A stretch of 64,000 nucleotides of DNA from CAYZTY01 sp964444665. Lineage in GTDB: Bacteria > Planctomycetota > Phycisphaerae > Sedimentisphaerales > CAYZTY01. Positions 34,442 through 43,351 of the stretch are shown one piece after another (within the stretch, counting starts at the first letter, position 1; each line of letters opens with the position of its first letter). The notes below the pieces were generated by a model that searched no databases, was not told where the DNA came from, and saw only the letters and a list, made by a program, of their open reading frames with translations. The stretch covers positions 62,001 to 126,000 of the forward strand of contig CAYUIE010000010.1 in NCBI GenBank assembly GCA_964444665.1, in the 5' to 3' direction. Both the position numbers and the translations under genes were made by a program.

Positions 34442-35089
34442 ATGTTTAAGGTGGATATTAAGAAAAAGATTCTCGACGCGAATGAGCAGTGCGCTTTTGA
34501 AAATACGAAATTACTGGCCGAGAAAAAAATCTTCTGCCTGAATATGATTTCCTCACCCGGCTCCGGCAAGACCACAATCCTGGCAAAGACGATAAACGAC
34601 CTGAAGACCAAGCTCAAAATCGCCGTAATCGAAGGCGATATAAAGACCGATATCGACACCCGGAAAATAAAAGCAACCGGCGCACCTGCTGTGCAGATAA
34701 ACACAAACGGCGCCTGTCACCTCTCTGCAGAACAGATAACCGCCGGCCTGCACAATCTGCCGCTGGAGACGCTCGACGTGGTCATTATCGAGAATGTCGG
34801 CAACCTGGTCTGCCCTACGGACTTCGAGCTGGGCGAAAATGCCAAGCTCGTCGTGCTTTCTGTTGCGGAAGGCGACGACAAGCCTGCAAAGTATCCCGCT
34901 ATCTTTTCGAAGTCTAAGGTTCTGCTGATAAACAAGATGGATTTGCTTAAAGTAGTCGATTTTGACCTCGAACGTGTAAAGGCCGACGCCCGCAGACTGA
35001 ACCCAGGCCTGGAAATCTTTCCAATCTCCGCCAAGACCGGCGAAGGTATGCAAAAATGGTATGACTGGCTGCTGACTCAAACCGGCTAA
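34442..35089 (+). CDS. hypB: Hydrogenase nickel incorporation GTPase HypB
   Basis: SIMIBI-class GTPase that drives nickel delivery, 215 residues. The P-loop is SSPGSGKTT (about 38-46), the switch region has EGDIKTDIDTRKI, metal residues lie in NGACHLSAEQI, and the guanine-specificity motif is NKMD (about 161-164). The N-terminal His-rich nickel-storage tail found in some HypBs is absent, as is the CxxCGC motif. It ends the hyp run. Confidence 0.96.
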   Translation: MFKVDIKKKILDANEQCAFENTKLLAEKKIFCLNMISSPGSGKTTILAKTINDLKTKLKIAVIEGDIKTDIDTRKIKATGAPAVQINTNGACHLSAEQITAGLHNLPLETLDVVIIENVGNLVCPTDFELGENAKLVVLSVAEGDDKPAKYPAIFSKSKVLLINKMDLLKVVDFDLERVKADARRLNPGLEIFPISAKTGEGMQKWYDWLLTQTG

Positions 35090-35188
35090 AAGACCCACGC
35101 CACATAAGATTTATCGTGCCTTTTACGCCCCATTTCCAGCTCTTGCAACATCAGATTAATTTTAGACTAAAAAAAATTCAAAATATAC

Positions 35189-35221
35189 TTGACATTACAT
35201 AGTATGTGTTACATAATATGT
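35189..35221. promoter_or_regulatory. padR promoter with twin palindromic operators
   Basis: TTGACA (35189-35194) is followed by two near-identical palindromes, ACATAGTATGT (35197-35207) and ACATAATATGT (35211-35221), centred 14 bases apart. A -10-like TAATAT lies within the second. PadR repressors typically bind ATGT/ACAT dyads over their own promoters, so autoregulation is likely. An AGGAG ribosome site follows at 35239-35243. Confidence 0.7.
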
Positions 35222-35249
35222 ATAGCAAACCATATTTTAGGAGTTTTTT

Positions 35250-35591
35250 ATGAAATTCGAAAGAGAATTACTAAAAGGCGTCGCACCGGTCGTGGTTTTG
35301 GAGATTCTTTCCCGCGGGGCGATGTACGGCTACCAGCTCAGTGAAGCCATCGAGAACCGCTCGGACAACATCCTTACTCTGGGAAAAGGCACGCTTTATC
35401 CCCTGCTTTACAACCTGGAGGCCAAAAAATTAGTCAAAGGCAAATGGGAAGAGGCCCAAAACGGCCGGAAACGCCGGTATTATTCCATTACCAGCAAAGG
35501 TAAAACTCAACTTGCAAAACAAAAACAGCAGCTCGGCAGTCTTTACGAAGGCCTTGGGCTTGTCTTCGGCGCCGGCCTCATACCCGCTTGA
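35250..35591 (+). CDS. PadR-family transcriptional regulator
   Basis: 113-residue winged-helix repressor. Conserved blocks are LEILSRGAMYGYQLSEAIE (about 17-35), the recognition part LGKGTLYPLLYNLEAKKLVKG, and RRYYSITSKGKTQL in the wing. It is a short PadR with few C-terminal dimerisation residues. AGGAG lies six bases before the ATG. The promoter carries two palindromes that it may bind. The next gene, 74 bases downstream, encodes a HAAS-domain membrane protein, a pairing known from many genomes in which PadR controls its membrane partner. Confidence 0.92.
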   Translation: MKFERELLKGVAPVVVLEILSRGAMYGYQLSEAIENRSDNILTLGKGTLYPLLYNLEAKKLVKGKWEEAQNGRKRRYYSITSKGKTQLAKQKQQLGSLYEGLGLVFGAGLIPA

Positions 35592-35665
35592 AACTAAAAG
35601 CTAAATGAAGGCTGTGCACGTCGTCGCTTTCATTTGACTCCTATAGCGCCTTTTTGGCCAAGTGA

Positions 35666-37516
35666 GTGATTATGAGAAAAAAACAAAAGGATAAAAGTTT
35701 TAATGACCTTCCCCCTTGCGTTGCTGAATATATAAACCTTGTCATAAAACTAATGCGATATCGGCGAAAAGTACGTGACGAGGTTAAGACCGAGCTTGCC
35801 GCCCACTTCGAAGATGCCCTTAAAGACTGCAAAGACGATGATGAAAAAGAGAAAAAGGCCCAGAAATTAATCACCGAATTCGGCGACGCCAAAATGCTTG
35901 CTGTTCTCACTCGCCGGGCAAAAAGACGCTGCAGACCGCTTTGGCAAACGATAGCTGTGCGGTCGTTTCAGGCCCTGGGGCTTTTGATTGCTTGCTTTAT
36001 ATTCTATTGTTTCTATATTTCGCTTGGCACGCCCACTATTGCTGTCAATTATATCGAGCAGATGACTCATCTCGCCAGGCCTGTGGCGGATGAAGCTCTC
36101 AACGCCGTACCTCTTTACACAAAGGCGTTTGAGCTTTATGTCAAATTGCCTCCCTTACAGGAGGAAAGAGGAAATCAAATCTATCTTTTAGACGAAATCA
36201 TAGTCAATTTCAGCCTTTCTGATTTGAGCGACGAATATCTCTCCGCTTTGCGACGATGGATTCAGGACAACTCAGAAACACTTCAGTCATTTACTGAAGC
36301 AACCCAAAAACCTTATTGCTGCTGGAACCGTAGCGGGTTTGAACGTTTTGGAGAAATAAATGAGTACGAGAACATGGGATTCCTGAGAAACCTGGCAAGC
36401 CTAATGTGCTGGCGAGCAATATTTAAGGCCAATGATAAATACCATAAAGAGGCCTTAGATGACCTTTTAACTTGCTACCAGGCCGGTATGCATCTTAAAG
36501 GCCCGCGTTTAATACGTGAACAAAACACAGGTCTATATATACAGCAGTATTTCGCCAATAGTGCCATTACAATACTAAGTAATGACCCGGCAGATCGACA
36601 GGAACTGAAGAATTTTCAGGACGCACTCGAGAAGTTAATGACCGATGACACCTTCTTAATAAACTATGATGTGGAAAGGTTTAAGAGTCTTGATTTTATA
36701 CAGAGATGTTACACGGACAACGGCAAAGGTTCCGGCCATCTGATTCCTGGCCGCGTCAGGGAATTCTTTGCAGAGTATGACAGAAGCTCATCAGGCCGTG
36801 TGATTCCGGGAGATGTCGAGGAGTTCTTGGTGGATAATTACGGTAAAGAATCAGAAAATCTGATTCCGTTCCTTTGGGAATTCCAGTACATAATACTCAA
36901 TAAGAAATCACCAGCGAATAAAGTACTCGATCGTGGATTCCTTCTTGGAATATCGATTGCCGGCGCAGACAGGCGTGAAATGTGTCGGGCGTTTCAAAGA
37001 TGTTTCAATGATTTGCAAAAAGAGGTAAACAAAACGCCATTTCACAGACGAAAAGAATCTCGCACCGGTGGCTACGATATATCTATGCTAAATAATTTGA
37101 CAGATGCCTCGTATTATACAAGGGCCAGATATTGGCCCGTTTGGTATTTCAAGGATATTCTTGAATATGTCGGTGAAACCCCTCACCTAACACAATGTAA
37201 AATCGAAGCACTCATATCAGTTTTAGGTTTACTCAGATATAAGCAGGAAAAAGGCAGCTATCCTGATAGTTTGAATCAACTGTTAGCAAACGAATATATC
37301 AAAGAATTACCGATGGACCCATACAGCGATAAACCGTTAGTTTATAAAAGAACTGATGAGAAATTTACGTTATACAGCGTTGGATTGAATTGTGTAGATG
37401 ACGGTGGCCGGATGGATAAAGACGAACAAGAAAACCCGAGAACATGGGCGGATAACGACGATGTCGTCTTTTGGCCGAAGCAATTAATGAGGATACGACG
37501 TCGAAGGATAAGATAA
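35666..37516 (+). CDS. HAAS-domain membrane protein with pseudopilin-like C-terminus
   Basis: 616 residues, probable partner of the upstream PadR. The N-terminal 85 residues form a HAAS-like helical domain (ELAAHFEDALKDCKDDDE), followed by one membrane span (about 100-117). The long extracytoplasmic part (about 120-520) is helical and unrecognised. The last 80 residues resemble the globular end of type II secretion pseudopilins: YKQEKGSYPDSLNQL, PMDPYSDKPLVY and FTLYSVGLNCVDDGG. Similar long proteins occur in planctomycetes. The function is unknown; a PadR-controlled envelope sensor is an inference. Confidence 0.65.
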   Translation: MIMRKKQKDKSFNDLPPCVAEYINLVIKLMRYRRKVRDEVKTELAAHFEDALKDCKDDDEKEKKAQKLITEFGDAKMLAVLTRRAKRRCRPLWQTIAVRSFQALGLLIACFIFYCFYISLGTPTIAVNYIEQMTHLARPVADEALNAVPLYTKAFELYVKLPPLQEERGNQIYLLDEIIVNFSLSDLSDEYLSALRRWIQDNSETLQSFTEATQKPYCCWNRSGFERFGEINEYENMGFLRNLASLMCWRAIFKANDKYHKEALDDLLTCYQAGMHLKGPRLIREQNTGLYIQQYFANSAITILSNDPADRQELKNFQDALEKLMTDDTFLINYDVERFKSLDFIQRCYTDNGKGSGHLIPGRVREFFAEYDRSSSGRVIPGDVEEFLVDNYGKESENLIPFLWEFQYIILNKKSPANKVLDRGFLLGISIAGADRREMCRAFQRCFNDLQKEVNKTPFHRRKESRTGGYDISMLNNLTDASYYTRARYWPVWYFKDILEYVGETPHLTQCKIEALISVLGLLRYKQEKGSYPDSLNQLLANEYIKELPMDPYSDKPLVYKRTDEKFTLYSVGLNCVDDGGRMDKDEQENPRTWADNDDVVFWPKQLMRIRRRRIR

Positions 37517-37636
37517 ACAAAAAGAATAAGTGAACTGCGTGTATAGGACAAATAATTCAAGATTAGTGATTAACGTTGTGTGCAAGTTTCTAAGAGCAAA
37601 CTTGATTTGTGGCTAAACACAATCATCCTTAGGTTT

Positions 37637-38062
37637 TCAAGACCGGTTTTTTAACAGTCCGAAATTCTCTTTTGGCGTCAGAACTACCCAGCTTCGCCAG
37701 TCCTTTTTCGCAATCATCGTCGGTTTCACAGGCCGGACGTCTTCCAGCCAGGCCAGAAAACCGAATCTACTCTCTGCCTTGCTTTGCCAGTACTCCTCGC
37801 CGCCCAAAATATGCTCGTTGTATTGGCGTTTGATTTCGGCCACCTTCGCGGGCGTAAGGTCTTCGAAATGCCTGACGGCGGAGATGCTCGCCTGCCCGCA
37901 GACCGGGCCGGAGCTTACCTTGAGAAACAGCAAATCGCCCTGCCTTACCTGACTAATAAATGAATGTCGCCCGCGGGTAAAACGCGATTCGATTGTTTTT
38001 CGCCCGGCCAGGATCGCGTCCAGGTAAGGCTTTTTCAGGATGACAAGGTGGTAATTTCTCAT
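37637..38062 (-). CDS. ASCH-domain protein
   Basis: 141-residue protein with an RNA-binding ASCH (PUA-like) fold. Its opening LVILKKPYLDAILAGRKTIESRF matches the ASCH signature (KPx..I..GxKtxE.R), and QVRQGDLLFLK is the following strand. C-terminal EYWQSKAESRFGFLAWLED is usual for the group. It may bind RNA or a modified base; no partner is evident. Divergent from rmuC, 100 bases apart. Confidence 0.82.
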   Translation of the reverse strand: MRNYHLVILKKPYLDAILAGRKTIESRFTRGRHSFISQVRQGDLLFLKVSSGPVCGQASISAVRHFEDLTPAKVAEIKRQYNEHILGGEEYWQSKAESRFGFLAWLEDVRPVKPTMIAKKDWRSWVVLTPKENFGLLKNRS

Positions 38063-38164
38063 TTTTACAGCCGATATGATAAAAACTCCCTTCTAAAGGG
38101 GCAAGTCTTTTGACGAAACGCCCGGCAAAATCTATAATCTAACCGGCTTGTTAAAGGAAAAAAT

Positions 38165-39205
38165 ATGAGCATATCTGTTTTAGTAACTATGGCAGTGTTT
38201 TTAATGGTTCTCGCAGCGGCCCTTCTGGTCTGGCTTATTGTTACCAGCTCGGCCCATCGCAGAGAGATAGCCGGCCAGAGTAACTCCATCGGTCTGCTGC
38301 AGCAGCAGCTCGAATCAATCAGGACGGCTCAGGACAGCCTGCGTAGCACGCTTGAGGCATCACTACAGAAGGGCCAGGAAAATATTACTCAGAATCTAAA
38401 TTCAAGTCAGCAGACCCTCGGCAAACTGCACAGCCAGATTGGCGAGCTGCAGGGCACAAACAAACAGATGCTGCTGCTCGGCACGGATGTAAGGCGGCTG
38501 CAGAATATCCTGACCAGCCCCAAGCTTCGCGGCCAGCTGGGTGAATGGTCGCTTGAAAATCTCCTGGCGACTGTTTTGCCGCAGGATAGTTACAAACTCC
38601 AGAACCGATTCAAAGACGGCAAAATAGTTGATGCCCTTGTGAAGATGCCCGACTATGCTGTGCCCATCGACGCTAAGTTCCCCTTGCCGAGCTTCGAGGC
38701 AATGTTAAAGACCGAAAATGAAGACGAAAAGAACAAGCTGCGCAGGCAGTTCCAGAAGGACGTGGCAAATCATATCGATAAAATCGCCTCGAGTTATATC
38801 CGCCCGGCCGAGGGAACACTTGATTTCGCCTTGATGTATATCCCCGCCGAGAATGTTTATTACGAAACGATTGTAAAATACGACGGCGACACACACGATA
38901 TTTTGAAATATGCGCTGGACAAGAAGGTAATTCCCGTCTCGCCCAATTTGTTGTATGCCTACCTGATGACAATAGTGATGGGTCTGCACGGCCTGCAGAT
39001 TGAAAAACAGGCTGCGGAAATCCACCGGAACCTGAAGACGCTAAACGCCTCTTTCGCCGATTTCGGCGTCAACTGGGAGGTCCTCGGCAGGCATCTTCGC
39101 AACGCTCAGAACCAGTATGAAGAGGCCGGCGCTAAATTTAATAAGTTCGGAATGCAGTTAAACCAAATCCAATCCACCCATGACGAGGAAACGCCTGCTC
39201 AATAG
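38165..39205 (+). CDS. rmuC: DNA recombination protein RmuC
   Basis: 346-residue membrane-anchored protein that limits DNA inversions; it has a restriction-endonuclease-like core. An N-terminal membrane helix (about 5-27) precedes a coiled coil (about 30-110) and the RmuC core with SPKLRGQLGEWSLENLLATVLP, VDALVKMPDYAVPIDAKFPL and YIPAENVYYETIV. It is shorter than E. coli RmuC because the coiled coil is short. Confidence 0.95.
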   Translation: MSISVLVTMAVFLMVLAAALLVWLIVTSSAHRREIAGQSNSIGLLQQQLESIRTAQDSLRSTLEASLQKGQENITQNLNSSQQTLGKLHSQIGELQGTNKQMLLLGTDVRRLQNILTSPKLRGQLGEWSLENLLATVLPQDSYKLQNRFKDGKIVDALVKMPDYAVPIDAKFPLPSFEAMLKTENEDEKNKLRRQFQKDVANHIDKIASSYIRPAEGTLDFALMYIPAENVYYETIVKYDGDTHDILKYALDKKVIPVSPNLLYAYLMTIVMGLHGLQIEKQAAEIHRNLKTLNASFADFGVNWEVLGRHLRNAQNQYEEAGAKFNKFGMQLNQIQSTHDEETPAQ

Positions 39206-39228
39206 GAAAGCGAAGGCCAAATGTTTTC

Positions 39229-40182
39229 CTACTTACTTCCCAGTTCGGCAAACTTAACCATATTGTAAACAACCTTATTATATGGAACGCTTATCTGGTG
39301 CTGCTGCGCCAATCTTATCACCGCTCCGTTCAGGGCTTCAATCTCGGTCTTCTTTTTTGCAAGAATATCCTGCAATGTCGACGATTTGTGTTTTGCCGTA
39401 TCGGGTACGAGTCTTTGATAAAATACCGCCAGATAATCCTTAGCGCTTTGCCAGTGTGTTTTGTACCCCGCTTTTTGCATAACCTCGAATACTTCCTCCA
39501 CGATATTGTTCATAACGACGCGGGTAAAATCACTGGCAGCGAGTGCGCCGTACGGTACATCGAGAATAGCGCCGAGCGGATTAAGAGCGCAGTTGTAAAG
39601 CATCTTCGACCAAAGGTCCCCGGCTATATCACTTGTTTTCTCGCACGGTATCTCGCCCCTGTCTATAAATTCACATAACTTTTCAATACAGGCCAAATCG
39701 CACCCGAACAGGCTGCCGACATGAATTGCATCGGCGTGAACCGTTATCTCAACCTCGTTATCACTCGGCCTGTGAAATCCGGTGATAACGCGGGCGCTAT
39801 AAACCTGTTCGGCCTGGAAAAGAGAGACAAAAACCTCCGCGTTGCCCCAGCCGTTTTGAAACAGAACTATTTTTGTTTCTTTATCGAATAGCGCTTTGTT
39901 CTCGGCAAGGTCTTTCGCCGCCTCGGCCGAATCGAACGATTTGACACATACCATTATATAATCGTAGGTTTTCTTAAGAATCTCTTTCAGTGATGCAAAG
40001 GCCCCGAATTTATCCGGCGGCGCACAATACTCCCCAAAAATCCCTCGCCTTACAAGTCCGTCTTTGCGCAAAGCCGCCACGGTTTGCTTTCTGGCGACAA
40101 TATCCACATCACCGCCGGCTTTTATCAGGCAGCTCGCCAGCCCGAGCCCTACCGAGCCGCCCCCATATATTAGTATCTTCAT
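39229..40182 (-). CDS. Ketopantoate reductase-family (PanE/ApbA) oxidoreductase
   Basis: 317-residue NADP-dependent reductase of the 2-dehydropantoate 2-reductase family. The Rossmann motif is ILIYGGGSVGLGLASCLI (3-20). The C-terminal domain has LWSKMLYNCALNPLGAILDVPYG with the conserved Lys and Asn (about 192-214). This could make pantoate for coenzyme A, but the family also contains other 2-oxoacid or mannitol-type reductases. No pan genes are adjacent. Convergent with rmuC. Confidence 0.8.
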   Translation of the reverse strand: MKILIYGGGSVGLGLASCLIKAGGDVDIVARKQTVAALRKDGLVRRGIFGEYCAPPDKFGAFASLKEILKKTYDYIMVCVKSFDSAEAAKDLAENKALFDKETKIVLFQNGWGNAEVFVSLFQAEQVYSARVITGFHRPSDNEVEITVHADAIHVGSLFGCDLACIEKLCEFIDRGEIPCEKTSDIAGDLWSKMLYNCALNPLGAILDVPYGALAASDFTRVVMNNIVEEVFEVMQKAGYKTHWQSAKDYLAVFYQRLVPDTAKHKSSTLQDILAKKKTEIEALNGAVIRLAQQHQISVPYNKVVYNMVKFAELGSK

Positions 40183-40352
40183 AATGCGACTATTATAATC
40201 ACCCGTTGCGCCGCGAAAAGGACTTTACCCAAAAGAGGCTTACGAAAAAAAGCGGCGATTCCGCCGTTCAGCAAAAACATATCGGTTGGCAAATCTTCTC
40301 AGGTAGGCTATAATAATCTTCTTATAGCACTCTCAAACAAGAGATACTGGAA

Positions 40353-41033
40353 GTGACAGAGAGAAAAAAATCGATATATAACTGGCTGTTTGGCATTGTC
40401 ATTATCATTTTGATTCTGGCTGCATTATGGGCTTTCTACAAAACCCGTTTTTCACCTCCTCAGGTCCCGAAATTACCCACAGTTGACCATATACATATAC
40501 CTGCCGAGCCGCCTGAAGTGAATATCCCCTCCTCTGTTGCTTTGGAAAGCTCTACCGCCGTCCGTCTTGAGGATATTTTAAACTCCAAAGAGCCCCGAGG
40601 CTGGGGGCCCATCTTCACATCCTGGTATGGCCAACCTGTCAAAGATTTTATCCTTCCCGACATTTACGGCAAAAAACACAAATTGAGTGATTACCGCGGG
40701 AAAGACGTCCTTATTGTTTTCTGGGCTACCTGGTGTATACCGTGCATTCAGGAAATCCCGCACCTGATTGCGCTGCGAAATGTAATCAGCGAGGAAAAAC
40801 TGGCGATTCTGGCGGTATCAAATGAGGACCCGGTCCTGTTGAAACGATTTGCCGCCGGAACTAAAATCAACTACACAATTCTCGCCAGTCGTCGTTCTGA
40901 CCTGCCTTCACCTTTTCGACTGGTCATGGGAATCCCGAGCAGTTTCTTTGTGGACAAAGAGGGTAAAATCAAGCTGGCCACTCAGGGACCGCTGCATCTC
41001 GGGGATATCAAGCTCATCCTGAGGGCCGAATAA
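40353..41033 (+). CDS. TlpA/ResA-like membrane-anchored thiol-disulfide oxidoreductase
   Basis: 226 residues: a single N-terminal membrane anchor (about 10-30), a proline-rich linker, and a thioredoxin-fold domain starting with VKDFILPDIYGKKHKLSDY. The active site is WATWCIPCIQE, a CxxC with CIPC at about residues 129-132. The cis-proline region is GIPSSFFVDKEGKI. It likely reduces exported apocytochromes or other disulfides outside the membrane. The start is GTG at 40353. Confidence 0.88.
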   Translation: MTERKKSIYNWLFGIVIIILILAALWAFYKTRFSPPQVPKLPTVDHIHIPAEPPEVNIPSSVALESSTAVRLEDILNSKEPRGWGPIFTSWYGQPVKDFILPDIYGKKHKLSDYRGKDVLIVFWATWCIPCIQEIPHLIALRNVISEEKLAILAVSNEDPVLLKRFAAGTKINYTILASRRSDLPSPFRLVMGIPSSFFVDKEGKIKLATQGPLHLGDIKLILRAE

Positions 41034-41162
41034 CCGGCTTCAACTCGCGAGTAAAAAACGCAATAAAATTTTCTGGACATAATCTGAAAGGCCGGTTATT
41101 ATTAGTTATCGAAATTCAGCTAAGTATAGTTTATCGATTCAGTACAAAAGAGGTAATTAGTT

Positions 41163-41399
41163 ATGGCACATAAAAAAGGACAAGGCTCTTCTCGAAACGG
41201 CAGAGACAGCAACGCCCAGTACCGGGGCGTGAAGGCATACGGCGGCCAGACTGTAAAAGCGGGGGCAATTATCGTCCGTCAGTGTGGAACGAAGTATCAT
41301 CCCGGAAGAAACGTCAGCGTAGGCAGGGACTACACACTCTTTGCTACAAAAGAAGGCACGGTCCGCTTCCAGGGCCGAAGGGTTCACGTTGTCTCTTAA
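41163..41399 (+). CDS. rpmA: 50S ribosomal protein L27
   Basis: 78 residues, full length. MAHKKGQGSSRNGRDSNAQ is the flexible N-terminus that reaches the peptidyl-transferase centre; VKAGAIIVRQCGTKYHPG and VGRDYTLFATKEG follow. The N-terminus starts directly at the mature A-H-K-K, with no cleavable extension. The usual upstream partner rplU (L21) is absent here and must lie elsewhere. Confidence 0.97.
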   Translation: MAHKKGQGSSRNGRDSNAQYRGVKAYGGQTVKAGAIIVRQCGTKYHPGRNVSVGRDYTLFATKEGTVRFQGRRVHVVS

Positions 41400-41652
41400 T
41401 AACACAAGCAACTTAACAACATCGCAAAAAGCCTGATTATCCGGCAATCCTCAATTTCTTCGACAAGTTTATTGTGAAGAATATAAAGAAAGAATCCATC
41501 GGTCAGACGCCAACTGCTACTCTTGAACAGATAAAAACAAGCCGCTGCGCCAATCGGTATTAAGATGCTAACACAAAATAACGTTGTTACTTAGGTTAAA
41601 ACCGATTATATTAAAACACCGATAACACTGAAACAATTGTTATGGCAGAAAT

Positions 41653-43338
41653 ATGGCTTATACAATCGGCCTGGATTACGGCACTAATTCTGTAAGATGT
41701 TTGATAGTTGACATTGCTAACGGCAACGAGCTGGGCACTAATGTCTACAAATACGAAACCGGTCAGGCTGGTATCATTCTTGACTCGGCAGACCACAACC
41801 TGGCAAGGCAAAACCCGGCTGACTATATAAAAGGCATCAAAGTTACTGTAAGCCGGGCCATTGCCCAGGCGAAAAATTCCAACAAAGACTTTGACCCCGC
41901 TGAGATCATCGGCATCGGAATCGACACTACCGGCTCGACGCCGATACCGGTTGATAAAGACGGCGTGGCGCTGGCGTTGAAAGATGAATTCAAAAATAAT
42001 CCGAACGCACACGCCTGGCTGTGGAAGGACCATACGGGCTACGGGGAAGCGGCCCAGATTACCGAATTGGCGAAGAAGGAGCACCCCGAATACCTTGCAA
42101 AGTGCGGTGGAACATATTCATCCGAATGGTTCTTCAGTAAAATCCTGCATTGTTTAAGAGTTGACTCTAAGGTTTTCGATGCCGCTTATACGTGGGTAGA
42201 ACATGCCGACTTTATGACAGGGCTTCTGACGGGGACCGCAGAGCCTCAAAAAATAAAACGCTGCCGATGCGCCGCCGGCCATAAAGCGATGTTTAGTAAC
42301 AAATGGGGCGGCTATCCCGCTGGAGAATTCCTCGCAAAACTCGACCCAAAACTGAGTCGGCTTCGTGAGACTTTAAGCGACCGGACTTATGCCATCGACC
42401 AAAAGGCGGGTGACTTAACAAAAGAATGGGCGGACAGGCTCGGCCTAAAGGCAGGTATACCGGTTGCTATGGGCGCGTTTGACGCGCATATCGGCGGGGT
42501 CGGCTCGGGGATAAGCGCGGGTAAATTAGTGAAGATAATCGGCACGAGCACGTGTGATATGGTAGTCTGGCCTGCGGATAAGGAGTTAGCTGATATTCCG
42601 GGAATATGCGGGATAGTTGACGGCTCGATTCTGCCGGGCTTCTGGGGGCTCGAGGCCGGTCAATCCGCGGTGGGTGATATTTTCAACTGGTTTGTAAATT
42701 ATATTCGGCCGGGCGGCACCGAGGCAAGCACGCATAAGGCTCTGACTGAAGAGGCTGCAAAGCTGAGGCCGGGCCAGTCGGGTTTGTTGGCCCTTGACTG
42801 GAACAACGGGAACAGGACGATACTTGTTGACCAGAGGCTGACAGGTTTATTAATGGGCCAGACTCTGCATACAACGCCGGGTGAGATTTACAGGGCATTA
42901 ATTGAGGGGACCGCTTACGGCGCTCTTACAATTATAAATAGATTCGAGGAGTACGGAGTTGAGGTATCGGAGGTGATAAACTGCGGCGGGATCGCGGAGA
43001 AGAACCCGATGCTGATGCAAATTTATGCGGATGTTACGGGCAGAGAAATGAAGATAGCCCGCTCGGCCCAGACCTGCGCTTTGGGTTCGGCAATAGCCGG
43101 TGCGGTGGTTGCAGGCAGGGCGGCGGGCGGTTATGATGAATACGGCGATGCTCAGGCCGCGATGTGTGGAATGAAAGAGGTAACCTACAAGCCGAATCCT
43201 GAAAATCATAAGGTTTACAAACAGCTCTATTCACTGTACAAACAACTACACGATGCCTTCGGCCAGGAGAGCTACTCTGGTAAAATGGCAAACGTGATGA
43301 AGGAACTGCTGGACATAAAAGACAAGGCGAATCGTTAG
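41653..43338 (+). CDS. araB: L-ribulokinase
   Basis: FGGY-family kinase that phosphorylates L-ribulose in L-arabinose catabolism. Of 561 residues, the N-terminal ATPase fold has YTIGLDYGTNSVRCLIVD, and the ribulokinase-type motif GIGIDTTGSTPIPVD lies near residue 93. Substrate loops include HAWLWKDHTGYGEA. The C-terminal FGGY block contains YGVEVSEVINCGGIAEKNP. Length is typical of AraB. araD follows 13 bases after the stop, so the two are an operon. Upstream, 250 bases hold no gene; an aacaattgtt palindrome lies at about 41634-41643, just before the start. Confidence 0.93.
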   Translation: MAYTIGLDYGTNSVRCLIVDIANGNELGTNVYKYETGQAGIILDSADHNLARQNPADYIKGIKVTVSRAIAQAKNSNKDFDPAEIIGIGIDTTGSTPIPVDKDGVALALKDEFKNNPNAHAWLWKDHTGYGEAAQITELAKKEHPEYLAKCGGTYSSEWFFSKILHCLRVDSKVFDAAYTWVEHADFMTGLLTGTAEPQKIKRCRCAAGHKAMFSNKWGGYPAGEFLAKLDPKLSRLRETLSDRTYAIDQKAGDLTKEWADRLGLKAGIPVAMGAFDAHIGGVGSGISAGKLVKIIGTSTCDMVVWPADKELADIPGICGIVDGSILPGFWGLEAGQSAVGDIFNWFVNYIRPGGTEASTHKALTEEAAKLRPGQSGLLALDWNNGNRTILVDQRLTGLLMGQTLHTTPGEIYRALIEGTAYGALTIINRFEEYGVEVSEVINCGGIAEKNPMLMQIYADVTGREMKIARSAQTCALGSAIAGAVVAGRAAGGYDEYGDAQAAMCGMKEVTYKPNPENHKVYKQLYSLYKQLHDAFGQESYSGKMANVMKELLDIKDKANR

Positions 43339-43351
43339 GAAAATTAATAAA

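Noticed and set aside
37580..37605. caagttt/aaacttg hairpin as terminator after the HAAS gene
   Set aside because: No T-tract on either strand.
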